Positions 36,299 to 47,374 of a stretch of DNA of 64,000 nt are shown here, in pieces (position 1 is the first letter of the stretch; each line of letters starts with the position of its first letter). The position numbers were made by a program, and so were the translations under genes. Below the pieces are notes generated by a model. That model did not search any database, had not been told where the DNA came from, and worked only from the letters and a program-made list of their open reading frames with translations. This DNA comes from Uranotaenia lowii (Eukaryota; Arthropoda; Insecta; Diptera; Culicidae): contig NC_073693.1 in NCBI RefSeq assembly GCF_029784155.1, forward strand, positions 148,926,843 to 148,990,842, written 5' to 3'.

Positions 36299-37788
36299 CC
36301 GATAAATTTTAAACTGCAAGTTTGGGTGCAGTTGAAATTTTGCAGTGCTGTTCATTTTTCTTGATATTTTTCATGTTTGTTACTTTATTTATCGGCCTTA
36401 TCGGTGGAAAGTAATTTCCTTTTTTAAGTGAGAACATTTTAAAATTATGAAACTACATCAACATGAGACAGGTACTATGAAAAATGTTGTGGTATGAAAT
36501 TGAATTGTTTAACAAAGCTTGAAAGACTCATTCCACCGTTACATCATATCACTCACACTATCTTTTTCCCACGTTTTGTTCCACTATTTTTTTAAGTTCT
36601 TTCAATATCAAAATTTAAGATGGTAAAAATTAAATTTCATTTGAAATGAATATATCTTTGATACGACAGTAGCTTACCCAAGAAAAAAAATATATTTTTG
36701 AACCTACCAGGGGGATATTATACTATGTTTAAGTTTTTTGAGTTCTTTTAAACCATTTTTAAAATGCATATAAATACAAAATGGTCCCTCTTCGTGATAT
36801 TTTGCAGATAAAAATATAAAAAGTATATGGTAGCAAAAGGATACATATGTACATAAGGGCTGTACCAAGAACTGATCCAAGACAACGAATTCTTGTTACA
36901 AAAAAATTTTTTTGATTGGATTTAATATACCAATGCAGATTCACAAAAGTATTTATCAAATCAAAAACATTACGAACCAACAACAAAAATTTCTTTTTAT
37001 TCGATGGAAATATGAGGATTGTGGATGCTTAATGTAATCGATCAGTTATTAAAAATTTAAAATGGCGTCAGTCCAGTAACGCGTATTAAAGGGAGGAAAT
37101 CAAACGAGAAAAGAAAAGTCGCAGAGCCGACAGAGGTTGTTTTGATTGTATCCTGTGTAACCGAAATCGTGAGCTTAGAAAGGCAAAAAAAGTTATGTGG
37201 GATAGTGTGCGAGTGATGGGGATAATGCGGTGAACTAAAAACCGGATTTATGACTAATGGAAAACAAAGGTTTAGAATACAGCACGAGAATTTTTATTTT
37301 TAAAACGCAAAAGTGGGTTCAAGTGAATCAGAAACAGGCGGTTAAAGTGGCAACGCGTGTGCATGAGGGTGTCCCAAAACTGCATAATTTCTGTAAATCT
37401 GGAGACTCAACCTTCAAACGAAAGATTAGGGTGTGGAGATGAACCTTTTGTATGAAGCCAACTATGGATGGCAAAACTCCCTACATCGGCTGGTCCAGTG
37501 AAAGAGAGTGCAATTTTTTCCGTCTGCTCCTCCCAATGTGTGTGGGGAGAGATAAATCGCACTGTAATTAAGAGTGAGTTTGTCAATACATAAGAGTGAG
37601 TAAGAGAATTTACGTCCGCTGATGAAGAGGATTCCCTTCTCTGGAAAACCTATTGTGCAATGTGTTGAAGAGAAATTTGAAAGATAATACAGTTTTTTTT
37701 TGGTACGATTACGATAAAGAACGCTACTGGGAGCGCCGATGTGGTCTAGCGGAAGCTGGTGCGAGTCCGGTTTTAGTATGCGAGACGT

Positions 37789-39352
37789 CCCAAGTAACCA
37801 TAAGCATTAAGCCATAACCCTTAATCAGCATTAAATCAACATTTAAGGGGGGGGTAGGGTCTAACGGGTATAAAAAAAACACCATTTTCACGATTTTTTC
37901 TAGAACTATCGTTTAAACAAATGTATTCAAATTTTTTGCATTATACAAAGCATTGTTAAAAGAACATTTAGTATTTTTTTCGTAGAAAAATATTGAAAAA
38001 TGAGCCGGTGACGGAGCATGTTCGAGGATGCCTTTTAGAAAACAGGATTTGCGGTGGACACTGTATCTCAGCACAGAATCATCTGAAGTCAAAAAATCAG
38101 AGCAAAATATTTTTAATAGATGTTTTTCTGGACCCCAACGTTTTTATTTAACTTAAAAATATTTTTATGAAATTTTTGTGGCTGTTTGAAGTAAAAACTA
38201 CGATTTTTCACGAAAAAATCCGCCATTTTTCACCTGTAAAATCTCCCCAAAGTAAAAAAAAAACAAAAAAGAAAAACGTTGGGGTCTGGTATTTTATATG
38301 TAGAAAATATGTTCCAAATTTGAAAAGAATCGGATAAGTAGTTTTCAAATGACGATGTCCACGGACTTTAAAAATGTGCTTTCGAGAAAAACGCGTTTGA
38401 AGTTTTTGCTCTTGCTTTCTTGCAGTATTAGATAGGAGGAGATAAAGGCCTATAATTTCTACAGTTTTGCTTCAATTGACTTGAAAATTTGACACAACAT
38501 TCTTGAAATGTTTTACAATGAGAAAATAAAAAAATAAAAAAATCGATTTTTTTAAAGTGTTAGACCCTACCCCCCCCTTAATGCAAGTTAGCATTATATC
38601 AACATTCCAAATGCTTTTTAGTTTTAAATAAGCATTATTAATGCATAGAAGCAATAGCAAAAATTAACACTAATGATAGCACTATATGCACATATAGAGC
38701 TACCATATAAAGTGAACAAGCATTAAGACTGTAGCACTTGAAATTCCTGTTAATGCTTATATAAAGCTTTTATAAAGCGTAGAAACGTCAAACCCGCGAA
38801 TGTAAACAAGAATGATTTTTTCATTGCTGCGTGTGAGTAAGCAAGACAGCAAACGAAAACAAACAGAGCGGGCAGTTGCAGTTGTCTTCTCCCAAAATTT
38901 TCCAATACATTTCCAAACCTTCTCATGCGTACATTGTCTATGAAGTTGTGTGACCCGAACAGTACTTGAAGTACGGGTTTTTTCACCTACCTTATCAGCA
39001 TCAAGAGTGGTCGAAATGGTAATAAATCAAAGAAAAATTTCCTATTTTGAATTTCCGTTTCACATCAATCATGATCAATCAATTAAAAGGTGTTCTAAGA
39101 ATGCATTGTTAATGCTTTTATATGGCTGGCGAAAAATGACGTTTTGATGGTGCTTTGTAATGCTTATTAAAGCATTTGAAATGCTTATTAAAGCTATGTT
39201 GTGATAGCATTTATTCAGCCCGCTATTTTGCCTTTTTAGCATTAAATCTGCATTATATACGCATATAGTGCAAAACAAGCATTAATTCAGAGTTATATAT
39301 GGGAATATAGTGTTGATTAAGGGCTATGTTTTAGAGCTTATGGTTACTTGGG
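37789..39352. mobile_element. MITE inserted in a SINE; CCCAAGTAACC ends
   Basis: Ends CCCAAGTAACCATAAGC and GCTTATGGTTACTTGGG are inverted repeats. Similarity extends inward about 50 bp through a CCCTTAATCA segment. GT at 37787-37788 and 39353-39354 is duplicated relative to the uninterrupted SINE. The body is packed with AGCATTA/TAATGC motifs in both orientations, probably subterminal repeats. It carries its own nested element at 37847-38577; without it and the TTAA copy the length is about 830 bp. Confidence 0.85.
37847..38577. mobile_element. 731-bp MITE with TTAA target, nested
   Basis: Ends GGGGGGGGTAGGGTCTAAC and GTTAGACCCTACCCCCCCC are a 19-bp inverted repeat. TTAA flanks it at 37843-37846 and 38578-38581. 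An internal inverted repeat (GGACCCCAACGTTTTT near 38131, AAAAACGTTGGGGTC near 38273) suggests further symmetry. A TTAA target points to piggyBac-type mobilisation. No coding sequence. Confidence 0.9.
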
Positions 39353-39473
39353 GTACTGGGTTCGATTCCTGGTATCGGCAAGGAAAACTTTTGGGTTTGA
39401 ATCCCATAAGTTGCCTCGCTTTTTATGGAAGGGGGGTCGCCATAAAAAATTATCTCTTTTCCACATGCATCTA

Positions 39474-39760
39474 TCTAATATATAAAGATGAGTTGGACTA
39501 TATATGTTTGTTTGTTTGTTTGTTTGTTGGTATGCACCATATACAAATCCACACCACTTAACCGATCAGCTTGAAATTTGGTACAGTTATGTGTTTGGGC
39601 CATGGTAAGGTTTTAGTAATAGTTATGAGCCCCTCCCACCTAAAATAAGGGATCCTCCCATACAACATTCGTTTTTATTCCCACGAACCAAAAGTCATGG
39701 CACCCATTTTTCAGCCGATTTTCGATTCCTTTGACGGGGTTGTTTTCACCATTACCATGG
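39474..39760 (-). mobile_element. HINE-like tail, reversed
   Basis: CTAATATATAAAGATGAGTTGG is followed by (TTTG)n at 39509-39528, then ACTTAACCGATCAGCTTGAA. Read on the minus strand this is the microsatellite plus AT-rich tail of the AGCTGACCC-headed family. The inner limit is uncertain. Confidence 0.45.
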
Positions 39761-40782
39761 GCCAGGCATTAGAAACGACCATCTAGAGTTCACGTGTACT
39801 GAAATGCAAATCAAAGCCTGCCAATGATTACAAGTTTGAAGGCGAAATTTTTGGGGGGCTTTTTTATTGCTTCTACTGTTCGTAAAGCAGGGCACAAGCA
39901 TGTGGTTTTTGGATGAAATAATAAGTCTACTTTTGGAATAAAAAAATACTCTCATTTGCCTGTTCGAAGTTAATTGATTACAACAGTAGTGGTTTTCAAT
40001 GTGGTCCCTGGGGGCGTTGAAGGTCTACAGGAATATGCAGCGTGTAATGTGTGGATGCAATGATGAATCTCCATAGTTAATTGACTTCTTCAGCTGAATA
40101 ACTATTTGGACTGTTTGCTGAAAACTAATGTCCCAGAAACCAATCATTTTAATATTTTTGTGATCCCTTACAGATAAAGAAAAATGACTTAAATGCAGAG
40201 TTGTAAGCTGAAGGCTGCAATTTCAACGCTTCCATAGTGGAGAAGGAATTTAAACGGGGGTCTAGACAATTAAACGTGCATTTTCTGGAAAAATAAAACC
40301 AAATCCATCGCATGAAACTTATTAGAAATTTAATCTGGCATTTTAAGTTTTGTTCAATTAAATTTCATAGCCCAATTTATAACTTTTAAGTTATTGTTGA
40401 TCTTCAATGCGGTCAGTCTTACCATCCAATTATGAAAAAATTATACCATTTAGTACTGCGAATTAAAAAAAAGATTTCTAACGATTTTTACATTGACCAC
40501 TTATGATAAATAATGGGAAAGTTTTTCAAAGAATAGAAAAATTGAAATATAACTTAAAAAAATCTTTTCAATAACATTATAAATTGGGCGATTTACGTTC
40601 CGAGATTATGTGTTTTTTGATAACTGCGAAAAACTATTTCTAGATTTTCAACCTGTAAATAAAATTACCATGAAACAGTGTGAAATTAAACAGTGAAGAA
40701 AGAACATAAAATTAAAAACATGCAGAGTAAGTTTTCAACAAGGTTTCACTGGAGTCTTTTTAGGAATTTCTAAGTAAATAAA
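39761..40782. other. No feature recognised
   Basis: AT-rich, with no coding or repeat signature I can support. Confidence 0.4.
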
Positions 40783-40986
40783 ACTTTTTTTTGTTTCGAT
40801 TATAGTCGTTTTAACATCTTTATGTCATTCGCGACTTATATCAACGATGCAGTTGGCGGACAGTCATTGAAAAACTTATCTGGCACAACTGTGATCGATG
40901 TTAACTCTTGGGCTGGAACTCACGAACATCGGCTCAGGAAGCAACTGACTTGCCAACTGAGCTATATCACAAGCCCAAATAAAACT
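40783..40986 (-). mobile_element. tRNA-derived SINE (family B)
   Basis: The minus strand reads GATATAGCTCAGTTGGCAAG (A box TAGCTCAGTTGG), CTTCCTGAGCCGATG, GTGAGTTCCAGCCC (B-box-like) and ATCGATCACAGTTGTGCCAG. The body runs through CGCCAACTGCATCGTTG, GTCGCGAATGACATAAAG and AAAACGACTATAATCGAAAC, ending in an A-run. A matching 3' end lies at 22998-23045. The 200-bp length with an internal Pol III promoter and A-tail is SINE-like. Confidence 0.85.
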
Positions 40987-41243
40987 TGAATATACCATTC
41001 TTCAGGCAGATGATCCATATTGAAAAGAAGGAAAATCTTCAATACAGGTCGTTCGCATATGTTTACAAGCTTAAGATACTAGATTTTCAATAGATTGCAC
41101 ATGGAAAAGATAGTAAAAATACATCATTATCATTTGAAGATTAAAAAAAACTAAGGTTCAATCAATTCAAGCTTCCTAAAACATTGTGGTTTCAAACTTT
41201 TTTCGTGATAGGATGAATAAGCATTAGAGGGAAATTATTCTAA

Positions 41244-41745
41244 ACTAGCTGACCCGGCGTGCTTTGCTACATATTCCACAAATAAATGTAATTTGTAAAA
41301 ATACATTCAAATTTAGATTTTTGTAAGCATTTTTTTTAAGTCAAACCATCATAGTTCAGATCCAACAATTTTGAAATGAGTGCTGCAGCTGGAGTTCCGA
41401 ATTGCAATTCAAAGATGGTGTATGTTATTTACTGAAACTTGATCTCTAAATTTGTTTTTCAAGATCTGAAATTTGTACTCTGTTTTTAAAGCTTCATAAT
41501 GACTTAAATAATGTCAAAATTTTTGGATTTCCCACCTTTTTTCCCAAAGTGGGAAGTTACGAACTTCCATAAAAACTTTTGTAACATCTTTTTTGAGTTA
41601 TGCCAAATATCCGTACGCAAAAAAACTCTCTTATAAAATATGGTTCCTTCTTTGAAAAGCTTTTTATCTTAAACTTACATGGGAGCTCCCCCATCTTTTC
41701 CAATTTTGTCCCTCACTGCTTGAAAAAGATAGGGTAATTTACCCG
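41244..41745 (+). mobile_element. HINE-like head segment
   Basis: ACTAGCTGACCCGGCGTGCT begins a block that aligns in order with the reverse complement of the right end of 51208-55797, for example ATTCAAATTT(A/T), AAATGAG(T/A)G(C/T)TGCAGCTGG and a TTCCGAATTGC-like stretch. It fades out after CATGGGAGCTCCC near 41690. No tail is seen. Confidence 0.55.
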
Positions 41746-42497
41746 GCTCGAGTTTACATAAATTTCTAATTGAAAGAAAAAGATTCGCACATTGGACTTT
41801 ATTGCATATTGTACATTATGGAGATAGATTCTTAAAAATCGATCAATAGCGTGAATCGGGACAGTTTTTTGAGTATATTCCTAATATTCTGTATTATGAG
41901 TACTTCCAGCTCCTGATTAGCTTTAGATGGTGTATTTTTTGGAATTGAAAAAATAAGCTATAGAAATTTGAAAAAAAAAACGACGAAAAGGATTTTTAAT
42001 AACCATTTTCAAACAGCTTTTTTCACCATCCTCGCCCTTCGAAGCAGTTTCAATATCTATCCTTTTTGCGCCAAAATTATGTTAAAAAATGTTTCGCCAT
42101 ACGCCAAACTCGTGGACATGAGACATTTCAGCTTGAAGTTTTCCCGAACAGCACTTGTCATGGTGTGAAAATTATCGATTTTAGACAGTGCCAATTTCAT
42201 TTTATCTAATATATTTATTAAATAAAAAAATATAAATATTTTAAGAAATATCAGTTGCATCACTGAATAAATTCTCAGCGTTTTTTAATTTTCTCTTTGA
42301 AAGTCAAATATTCAAAAATGTTGGCAAAAACAATTTCTTAGTTTACATTTGTCCCGTACATTGGGGCAAGTGTAAATGAAAAATTTATTTTCAGATGCGT
42401 CAAAGTAATTGCTTAAAAATGGATTTAATACTTACTTCTGTTTGTTTGTTTTATCAAGTTTTATTGATAGATCTGCAGTATTCCTGCAGTATGTATT
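41746..42497. other. No gene recognised
   Basis: AT-rich flank of the LTR element. TTTACCCGGCTCGAGTTTAC (41750) and CCGTACATTGGGGCAAGTG (42353) might be decayed MITE ends, but the inverted match is too weak to call. Confidence 0.35.
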
Positions 42498-42803
42498 TGT
42501 GGGATATGAGAAAAGGAATTATGTCAAATGTAAAAGTCAAGCAATGCAACTGGCATCATTATTTGCCAGCATTGTTAGATCTGTCACGATTGACATCTAT
42601 CTCGCTCAATCCTCTCCTTCTCTCCAGCGGGTCTGGCAAGAACAGGTTCCGTCACGTCAGTCAGTCAGTTTCGTTCGTTCGTCTGTCGTGCACCAGAACC
42701 GTTGTGGGCTTTTGCCAAGCTGCGAACGATCGAAGAGACCTTGATCGGTCAAGCGGGGATTCGGATTGTCGGTTCTCCGGTAGACTCCGGAATGAGTCCC
42801 ACA
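42498..42803 (+). repeat. 5' LTR
   Basis: 306 bp, TGTGGGATATG to GAGTCCCACA. The R/U5-like half contains CAGTCAGTCAGTTTCGTTCG and CCTTGATCGGTCAAGCGG. The open frames crossing it (about 100 residues, repeated at the other LTR) are LTR by-products and not genes. Confidence 0.95.
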
Positions 42804-42806
42804 TTT

Positions 42807-42824
42807 TGGCGACCGTGACAGGAC
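42807..42824 (+). promoter_or_regulatory. Primer-binding site
   Basis: TGGCGACCGTGACAGGAC starts 3 bases after the 5' LTR. TGG complements the CCA end of a tRNA. The TGGCGACCGTGACA core resembles the tRNA-Arg primer site described for 412/mdg1-type retrotransposons (from memory, not checked). Confidence 0.85.
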
Positions 42825-42974
42825 AGGGAAATCACAGTTGATTCCCCTTATGGTGAAAGAAAGAAAAATTGAAAGTGAATGTAAGACGCCAACGACGGGT
42901 TTTTAGGAAATGGCGGTCGGCAATTAAAAAAACTGCAAGTGACGAAACAACCCGTGGAATGCGAGATTGTTAAT

Positions 42975-43556
42975 AAATTTTGTTTAAGTTCGGCGGATAC
43001 CGACTTAGACTTGGGCAATCCGGCGGATACCGGTATAAAAATTTGCATAGTTCGGCGGATACCGACTATGGATAAAAAAAACCGGCGGATACCGGTATAC
43101 AAATTCCCATAGTTCGGCGGATACCGGCTATGGATAGAAAACCGGCGGATACCGGTATATAAATTTATGTAGTCCGGCGGATACCGGCTATGGATCAAAA
43201 ACCGGCGGATACCGGTATATAAATTCTTATAGTTCGGCGGATACCGACTATGGATTGGAGAAGAAACTGGCGGATACCGGTAAATGAAGTTTTGAAATAA
43301 AAACCCCGCGCATACCGCCGAAGGAAAATAAATAGTACGTCGAATGTATAAAAACGGCAGAATATTAATTCCAATGATTCGATGAAAATATGATTATGAT
43401 TAAAAAACCAATGGATGAAGAAAAGAACAAAATATGCTAGTCAGCGGATACTGACTATGGATTTGAAACTTTCCAGCGGCTACTGGATAATTTGTTGAAC
43501 AGCTCGTTTCAGATCGATACTAACCAAGACCTAGCTTTAATCCGGGGGATGCCGGA
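42975..43556 (+). repeat. Array of hairpins with near-constant CGGATA loop
   Basis: CGGCGGATACCG cores occur at 42991, 43021, 43053, 43083, 43115, 43143, 43175, 43203 and 43235, and a TGGCGGATACCGG variant at 43267. Two alternating monomers give a 60-bp higher-order period. Each core folds as CGG / loop CGGATA / CCG with extended arms. One type pairs CATAG..CTATG with a single bulged T, the other ACCGG..CCGGT. Three outliers keep the fold with different stems: TAGTCAG/CTGACTA (43438-43457, loop CGGATA), TCCAG/CTGGA (43472-43487, loop CGGCTA) and TCCGG/CCGGA (43541-43556, loop GGGATG). It lies in the leader just after the primer-binding site. Possible roles (packaging, dimerisation, translation control) are inference. 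Confidence 0.85.
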
Positions 43557-45499
43557 CAAAAGATTCGGTTCTAGTTTAAAAAATACTGATTTTGAGTAAG
43601 ATCTGGTTGTGAATAATATTGGAAATCGGCTATTAATACCAAACATTCCGGTTGGACTTCAGAGGATCGGAAACTCAAGATGATCTTTAATAGTTTTTTA
43701 TGCTCAATATTGTGATTGAAGGAATGTTCAGAGAAATATTTGAGGACTTTTTGGATTTTCAGCAAAGCGAATACTTTTCAATCTCGCCCGTCGATTAATA
43801 TCGAACGTGTGAAGTGAGTGAAATAAAGATGTTTAATAAATTCTAAACCTTTGTTTGATTGATTTTTATTGGATTACGATTCAATTTTTAAGATCCCTGT
43901 CAGATGTAGAAAAAAATACAAAATAAATTAATTGACCAAAATCGCGTCGTGTAAAGAATCCAGTTTTGATCCAACATTCAAAAATTGAGCATTGTTTTCA
44001 AAGCGATGAAGACAAAAGTTAGATGCGAAATTTACAAATGATAAACTAGCGCTATGATGATGGAGTCTGAAATTGGCGTTTGAAATCTGTGTTGAAAAAA
44101 AGGAAAACATACGTTTTATGGAAGCGTACAAAAAAATAATAATAATGATTTTTATGCATTTGAGTACAAAGTGCTAGCAAAATATTGGAAGCATGAGATT
44201 TATCCAGTGCCTGGAATTTGGAAGTTGGTTTTTAGATAAAACTCTAAAGTTTGGATTTTTCATTCATGGTTTTTTTTTATTCTCCCAGCTAAATCTGAAA
44301 CATGAGTTTTAAATTTTAGCCGTCTTGGAGATTGTAAAGTTTGGTCCTGGGGCCTGAATGAAAAAAAAATAAAGTCTCAATTTAAAAAAATCACGAATAA
44401 ACTGCTAACAGATTAGCTGTCATGCGAGGAGGCCAGTGCAAATCTGATCTGCAATAACTCTTACTCATATCACGAGAAGAGCAGAAGAGTGAGCGATAAG
44501 AGTTTATTTCCGATTAACGAAACCGAATTTCTCGACTACCGCAAAATCAGGTGGAAATAAAGAAATGGATATTCTGTACCTGATGGCGGGTGAATAGAGT
44601 TGAAACCTTTGCTTCAAAATAACTAAAAAAAATCGATATCCGGATATTTGGAAACAACGCTTCTGTGAATTAAAGCTTCGTTCAATCGTTGGTAAAAATA
44701 GATTTCAACTGGTTTCTGTCAACTGGTAGATGTTCAACGAGCCCATGTTTTGGTCGAAACTGGTCAGGTCGTTGTTCAATGGAGCAAGTTGAAACTAGTC
44801 GAAACCAATCCAGCTCGGCAGCAGGATTCGTTTCGACCTGGTAGAATTTGGTCGAAGTCAATAGAAAAGAGACAGGTGATCAACTGTCAATCCATTTCTA
44901 CTTGTTTCGACCCGTTTCGACTAGACTTCATTAAATAGACTTTAAAACAACTGATTTTGACTGCCAGCGGTGCTATTTAAACAATGTTAGTAAACACCCT
45001 ATATCAATCGGCGGAAACCAAATTTCGAAAAGGAAAAAAAATAATCATATACATAATCGATAGTTCGGTCCATACTGAATGCTTAAATTATTTGACAACC
45101 TGGCGGAAAATTTCCAGTGAAAGAATTATTAAGACTGCATAAAGTTGTGCAGTGGTATTAATAGATAACTTCCCGAATAGCAAAGACCGTGGTATTAATA
45201 TAACCGAACATTGATTTTCAATATAACAATTAACTTCATCGATATTTCTCAATATTTATCAACCGCTTTTAATTTTGAAATCACCATAATTTTTAAAGTG
45301 ACCGTGAAGTTTATCGTTAATTTTAAATCTTTCATAGTTGAAGAAAATACCAGAAGCACAGTATCACAATAATTTTCTTGTGATTTTTATTGTTACTGTG
45401 TACTTCATGGTAAAATCAAAATCCAAATCAAAACGAACATTGGTAAACTTTTTCCTTTTCTATCTATTCTCAATTTATCGTGTAGAGGTTTTGTTTTCA

Positions 45500-46155
45500 A
45501 TGCGCGCCATGTTTGCGAAAAAACAATTTTGTTTTATATTCTCTGTGCAATCGACAGGACCTTTCTGGGATATCTGGGATGGTGAGTGCATTTAAAGTGA
45601 TTATGTTTTTCGAAACTGTTTTTTGCACATATGCAAATTTAATTCATTTTTCTAGGTGCCTTTCCACGGTTCCGGCAATTATCAGGAGAATTCCCCCCGA
45701 TCGGCGGTAACGGCAGTGGAAAACAAGCCGTCGGAAAGGTGTGTGACCTTCAATATACGAGGAGGGCGATCTCGGAAGATGCAACAAGCGGTTGATATCG
45801 GAGAGTCCGACAAGACCATGAGCATCTGTTGGAAGTACCTTTTCTTTTTAGTTTTTTTCATCGGAGCAAGCAAAAATGCTCCATAATTACTTGGACCCGT
45901 GCGAATGAAATAACGCTCGAATTCCATTTTTCCACCAGTTTCAATTTCCCCGTTTTATCATATTTGTTTCCTATTTTCTTAGGTCTGGCGGATTTGGCGG
46001 CTTCCGGTCCACCATGTTGTCCAAGAAATTTGTCATCACGTACCACTCGCAGCAGGTCGGTCGGAGCTGCTCTCGAAGCTAATCGAGAAACCATCAGCTG
46101 CCTCGGTCGTCGTCATGAGCGAGCTTAAGCCTCGGGAACTGGATTTGAAAATAAA
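45500..46155 (+). other. Candidate three-exon transcript inside the LTR element
   Basis: A GC-richer block in AT-rich surroundings with splice-like signals. A donor G|GTGAGT at 45581/45582 and an acceptor TTTTTCTAG ending 45655 define a 74-nt intron. A weaker donor GTACCT near 45835 and acceptor TTTTCTTAG ending 45982 define a second. AATAAA occurs at 46150. Splicing keeps a frame open from LSGISGMVPFHGSGNYQENS through SDKTMSICWKSGGFGGF to a stop at 46080. Another frame gives WDIWDGAFPRFRQLS then GGNGSGKQAVGKV, ending within exon 2. I recognise neither product. It might be captured host sequence or a spliced element-encoded RNA. Confidence 0.3.
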
Positions 46156-46324
46156 GACTACATCAGGCGTAGCCCGGATAGGTCTTTTCTAAAATTGTGA
46201 AATATAGTGAAAATTGTGAAAATTGTTGAATGAAAAATTAATGTGAAAAAGTGCTTTACAACAGCAATAAAATGTGTTCTTTTGAATAGTTTTTTTTCCT
46301 TGTTTGTACAGGTAACTCGCAATA

Positions 46325-46484
46325 AAAATTAATCAGTTTGTTAAAGTTATTCCTTGTTTTAGGGAATATTATTCTTGATTTATCGTACTTTGTTATAAAC
46401 GTATGACAAGTTTATTGAAAGCACGACTAAAGATGAATAATATTCCTTAAAACAAGGAATAACTTTAACATACTGATTAATTTT
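46325..46484. mobile_element. 160-bp inverted-repeat insertion
   Basis: The left arm AAAATTAATCAG continues through AAAGTTATTCCTTGTTTTAG and GGAATATTATTC. The right arm GAATAATATTCC through ATACTGATTAATTTT mirrors it with few mismatches. A ~65-bp spacer separates them. It looks like a small MITE nested in the LTR element. Confidence 0.7.
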
Positions 46485-47360
46485 GATTAAATTATTTTGA
46501 CAAAAAAAATAATATGCAAATATCGTGATTTTCATCATTGTTGAAACGATGAAAATACTATAAAAGACAATAAATTTCACGGTTCCCATTAGAAAAACTG
46601 GAAGCTGTAATAACCATGAACTAAATAGTTTTGTGTTTTCAAATGTATGGAAAAAAGTTGATTTTTTCATGGTTAAGTTGCTTAACAACCCCCTTTTTTC
46701 ATGGTAATTTTTGCCAAAACTATGAATTTCATTGTCAGAAACCTTGAAGTTCATAGTGGATTCAAGGTTTCACAACCATGATATATTTTGTGTCGACCAT
46801 ATAATACATGGTACAGTGAAAATGAAATTCATGGTTTTTTCACCTTACTTTTCTATTCGGGTTCGAAACCTGAACGTTCCTGTAGTCAAAAAAAAATCAA
46901 TTCGGATAGAAAGATGAAAGAATTTAAACTTTGTAACTTGAATCGAACAAAAGACTTTTATAATCGAGTTGAATCCTACGCATGATATACGAACGAATTG
47001 ATAATTCTTACCTGCTCCGAGCTCGACACAATTTGTACGTTGTGAATTATGTTACCGAAAAATAATGTGTACAAAAATATTGTCAGACATGGATTATGTG
47101 ACCATTGCGCAGCGTTGAGGTCTGCATAGCCATAACAAAACAAGTTTATAACAATTTGGCTTCTGAATCTGTCTTGTTGATCTGAAAAATCCAAAACAAA
47201 TTTAAAAAAATCAAAACGTGTATGTTTTGTTATGTCAATGTTTTAGAGTTCTAATATCCTAAATCCTTGGGGTATGTGAGTTTTTTCTGATTTTTATGAA
47301 ACGTAGTTATAAATAAAATTTTAATGACATGAGGATTTTTTTTTTGTGTTTTTTTTTATG

Positions 47361-47374
47361 GAGAAGAGGGAAGA
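47361..47374 (+). promoter_or_regulatory. Polypurine tract
   Basis: GAGAAGAGGGAAGA sits immediately 5' of the 3' LTR (TGTGGG at 47375), the expected position for plus-strand priming. Confidence 0.85.

Larger units (their letters stand above)
32206..37730. other. No firm gene in ~5.5 kb
   Basis: Long AT-rich stretch. Notable only: a perfect 18-bp palindrome at 32701-32718, CCGGG-type degenerate motifs at 33325-33640, a GC-richer non-repetitive block at 34780-35120, and short overlapping frames at 36000-36300. No domain is recognised in any of them. Confidence 0.4.
37731..39425 (+). mobile_element. tRNA-derived SINE (family A), interrupted
   Basis: The head GCGCCGATGTGGTCTAGCGG, then GGTGCGAGTCCGG and GTATGCGAGACGT (37733-37788), resumes at 39353 with GTACTGGGTTCGATTCCTGG (B box) and GGAAAACTTTTGGG, then CCCATAAGTTGCC. 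Joined, it is collinear with the minus-strand SINE at 13155-13472, where the same junction reads GGCGTACTGGG uninterrupted. The interruption is the MITE at 37789-39352. Confidence 0.8.

Noticed and set aside
40783..40986. Possible tRNA gene (A and B boxes on the minus strand)
   Set aside because: No intact acceptor stem closure, a longer conserved body and A-rich tail shared with another copy. It is a SINE. The same reasoning applies at 13155, 24861 and 37731.
41746..42380. MITE with ends near 41750 and 42353
   Set aside because: The putative inverted ends match over too few positions and no target duplication is visible.
42395..42841. 148-residue plus-strand frame, repeated almost unchanged at 47329-47763
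   Set aside because: The shared part lies wholly within the two LTR copies and each frame runs into different flanks. It is an LTR by-product.
42848..43198. 116-residue minus-strand frame with internal YPP..IRR repeats
   Set aside because: It simply translates the 60-bp repeat array antisense to the element. The array's logic is in its hairpins.
42991..43280. Regularly spaced repeats resembling a CRISPR array
   Set aside because: The spacers are themselves similar alternating units, there are no cas genes, and the context is a eukaryotic retroelement. It is a tandem hairpin array.
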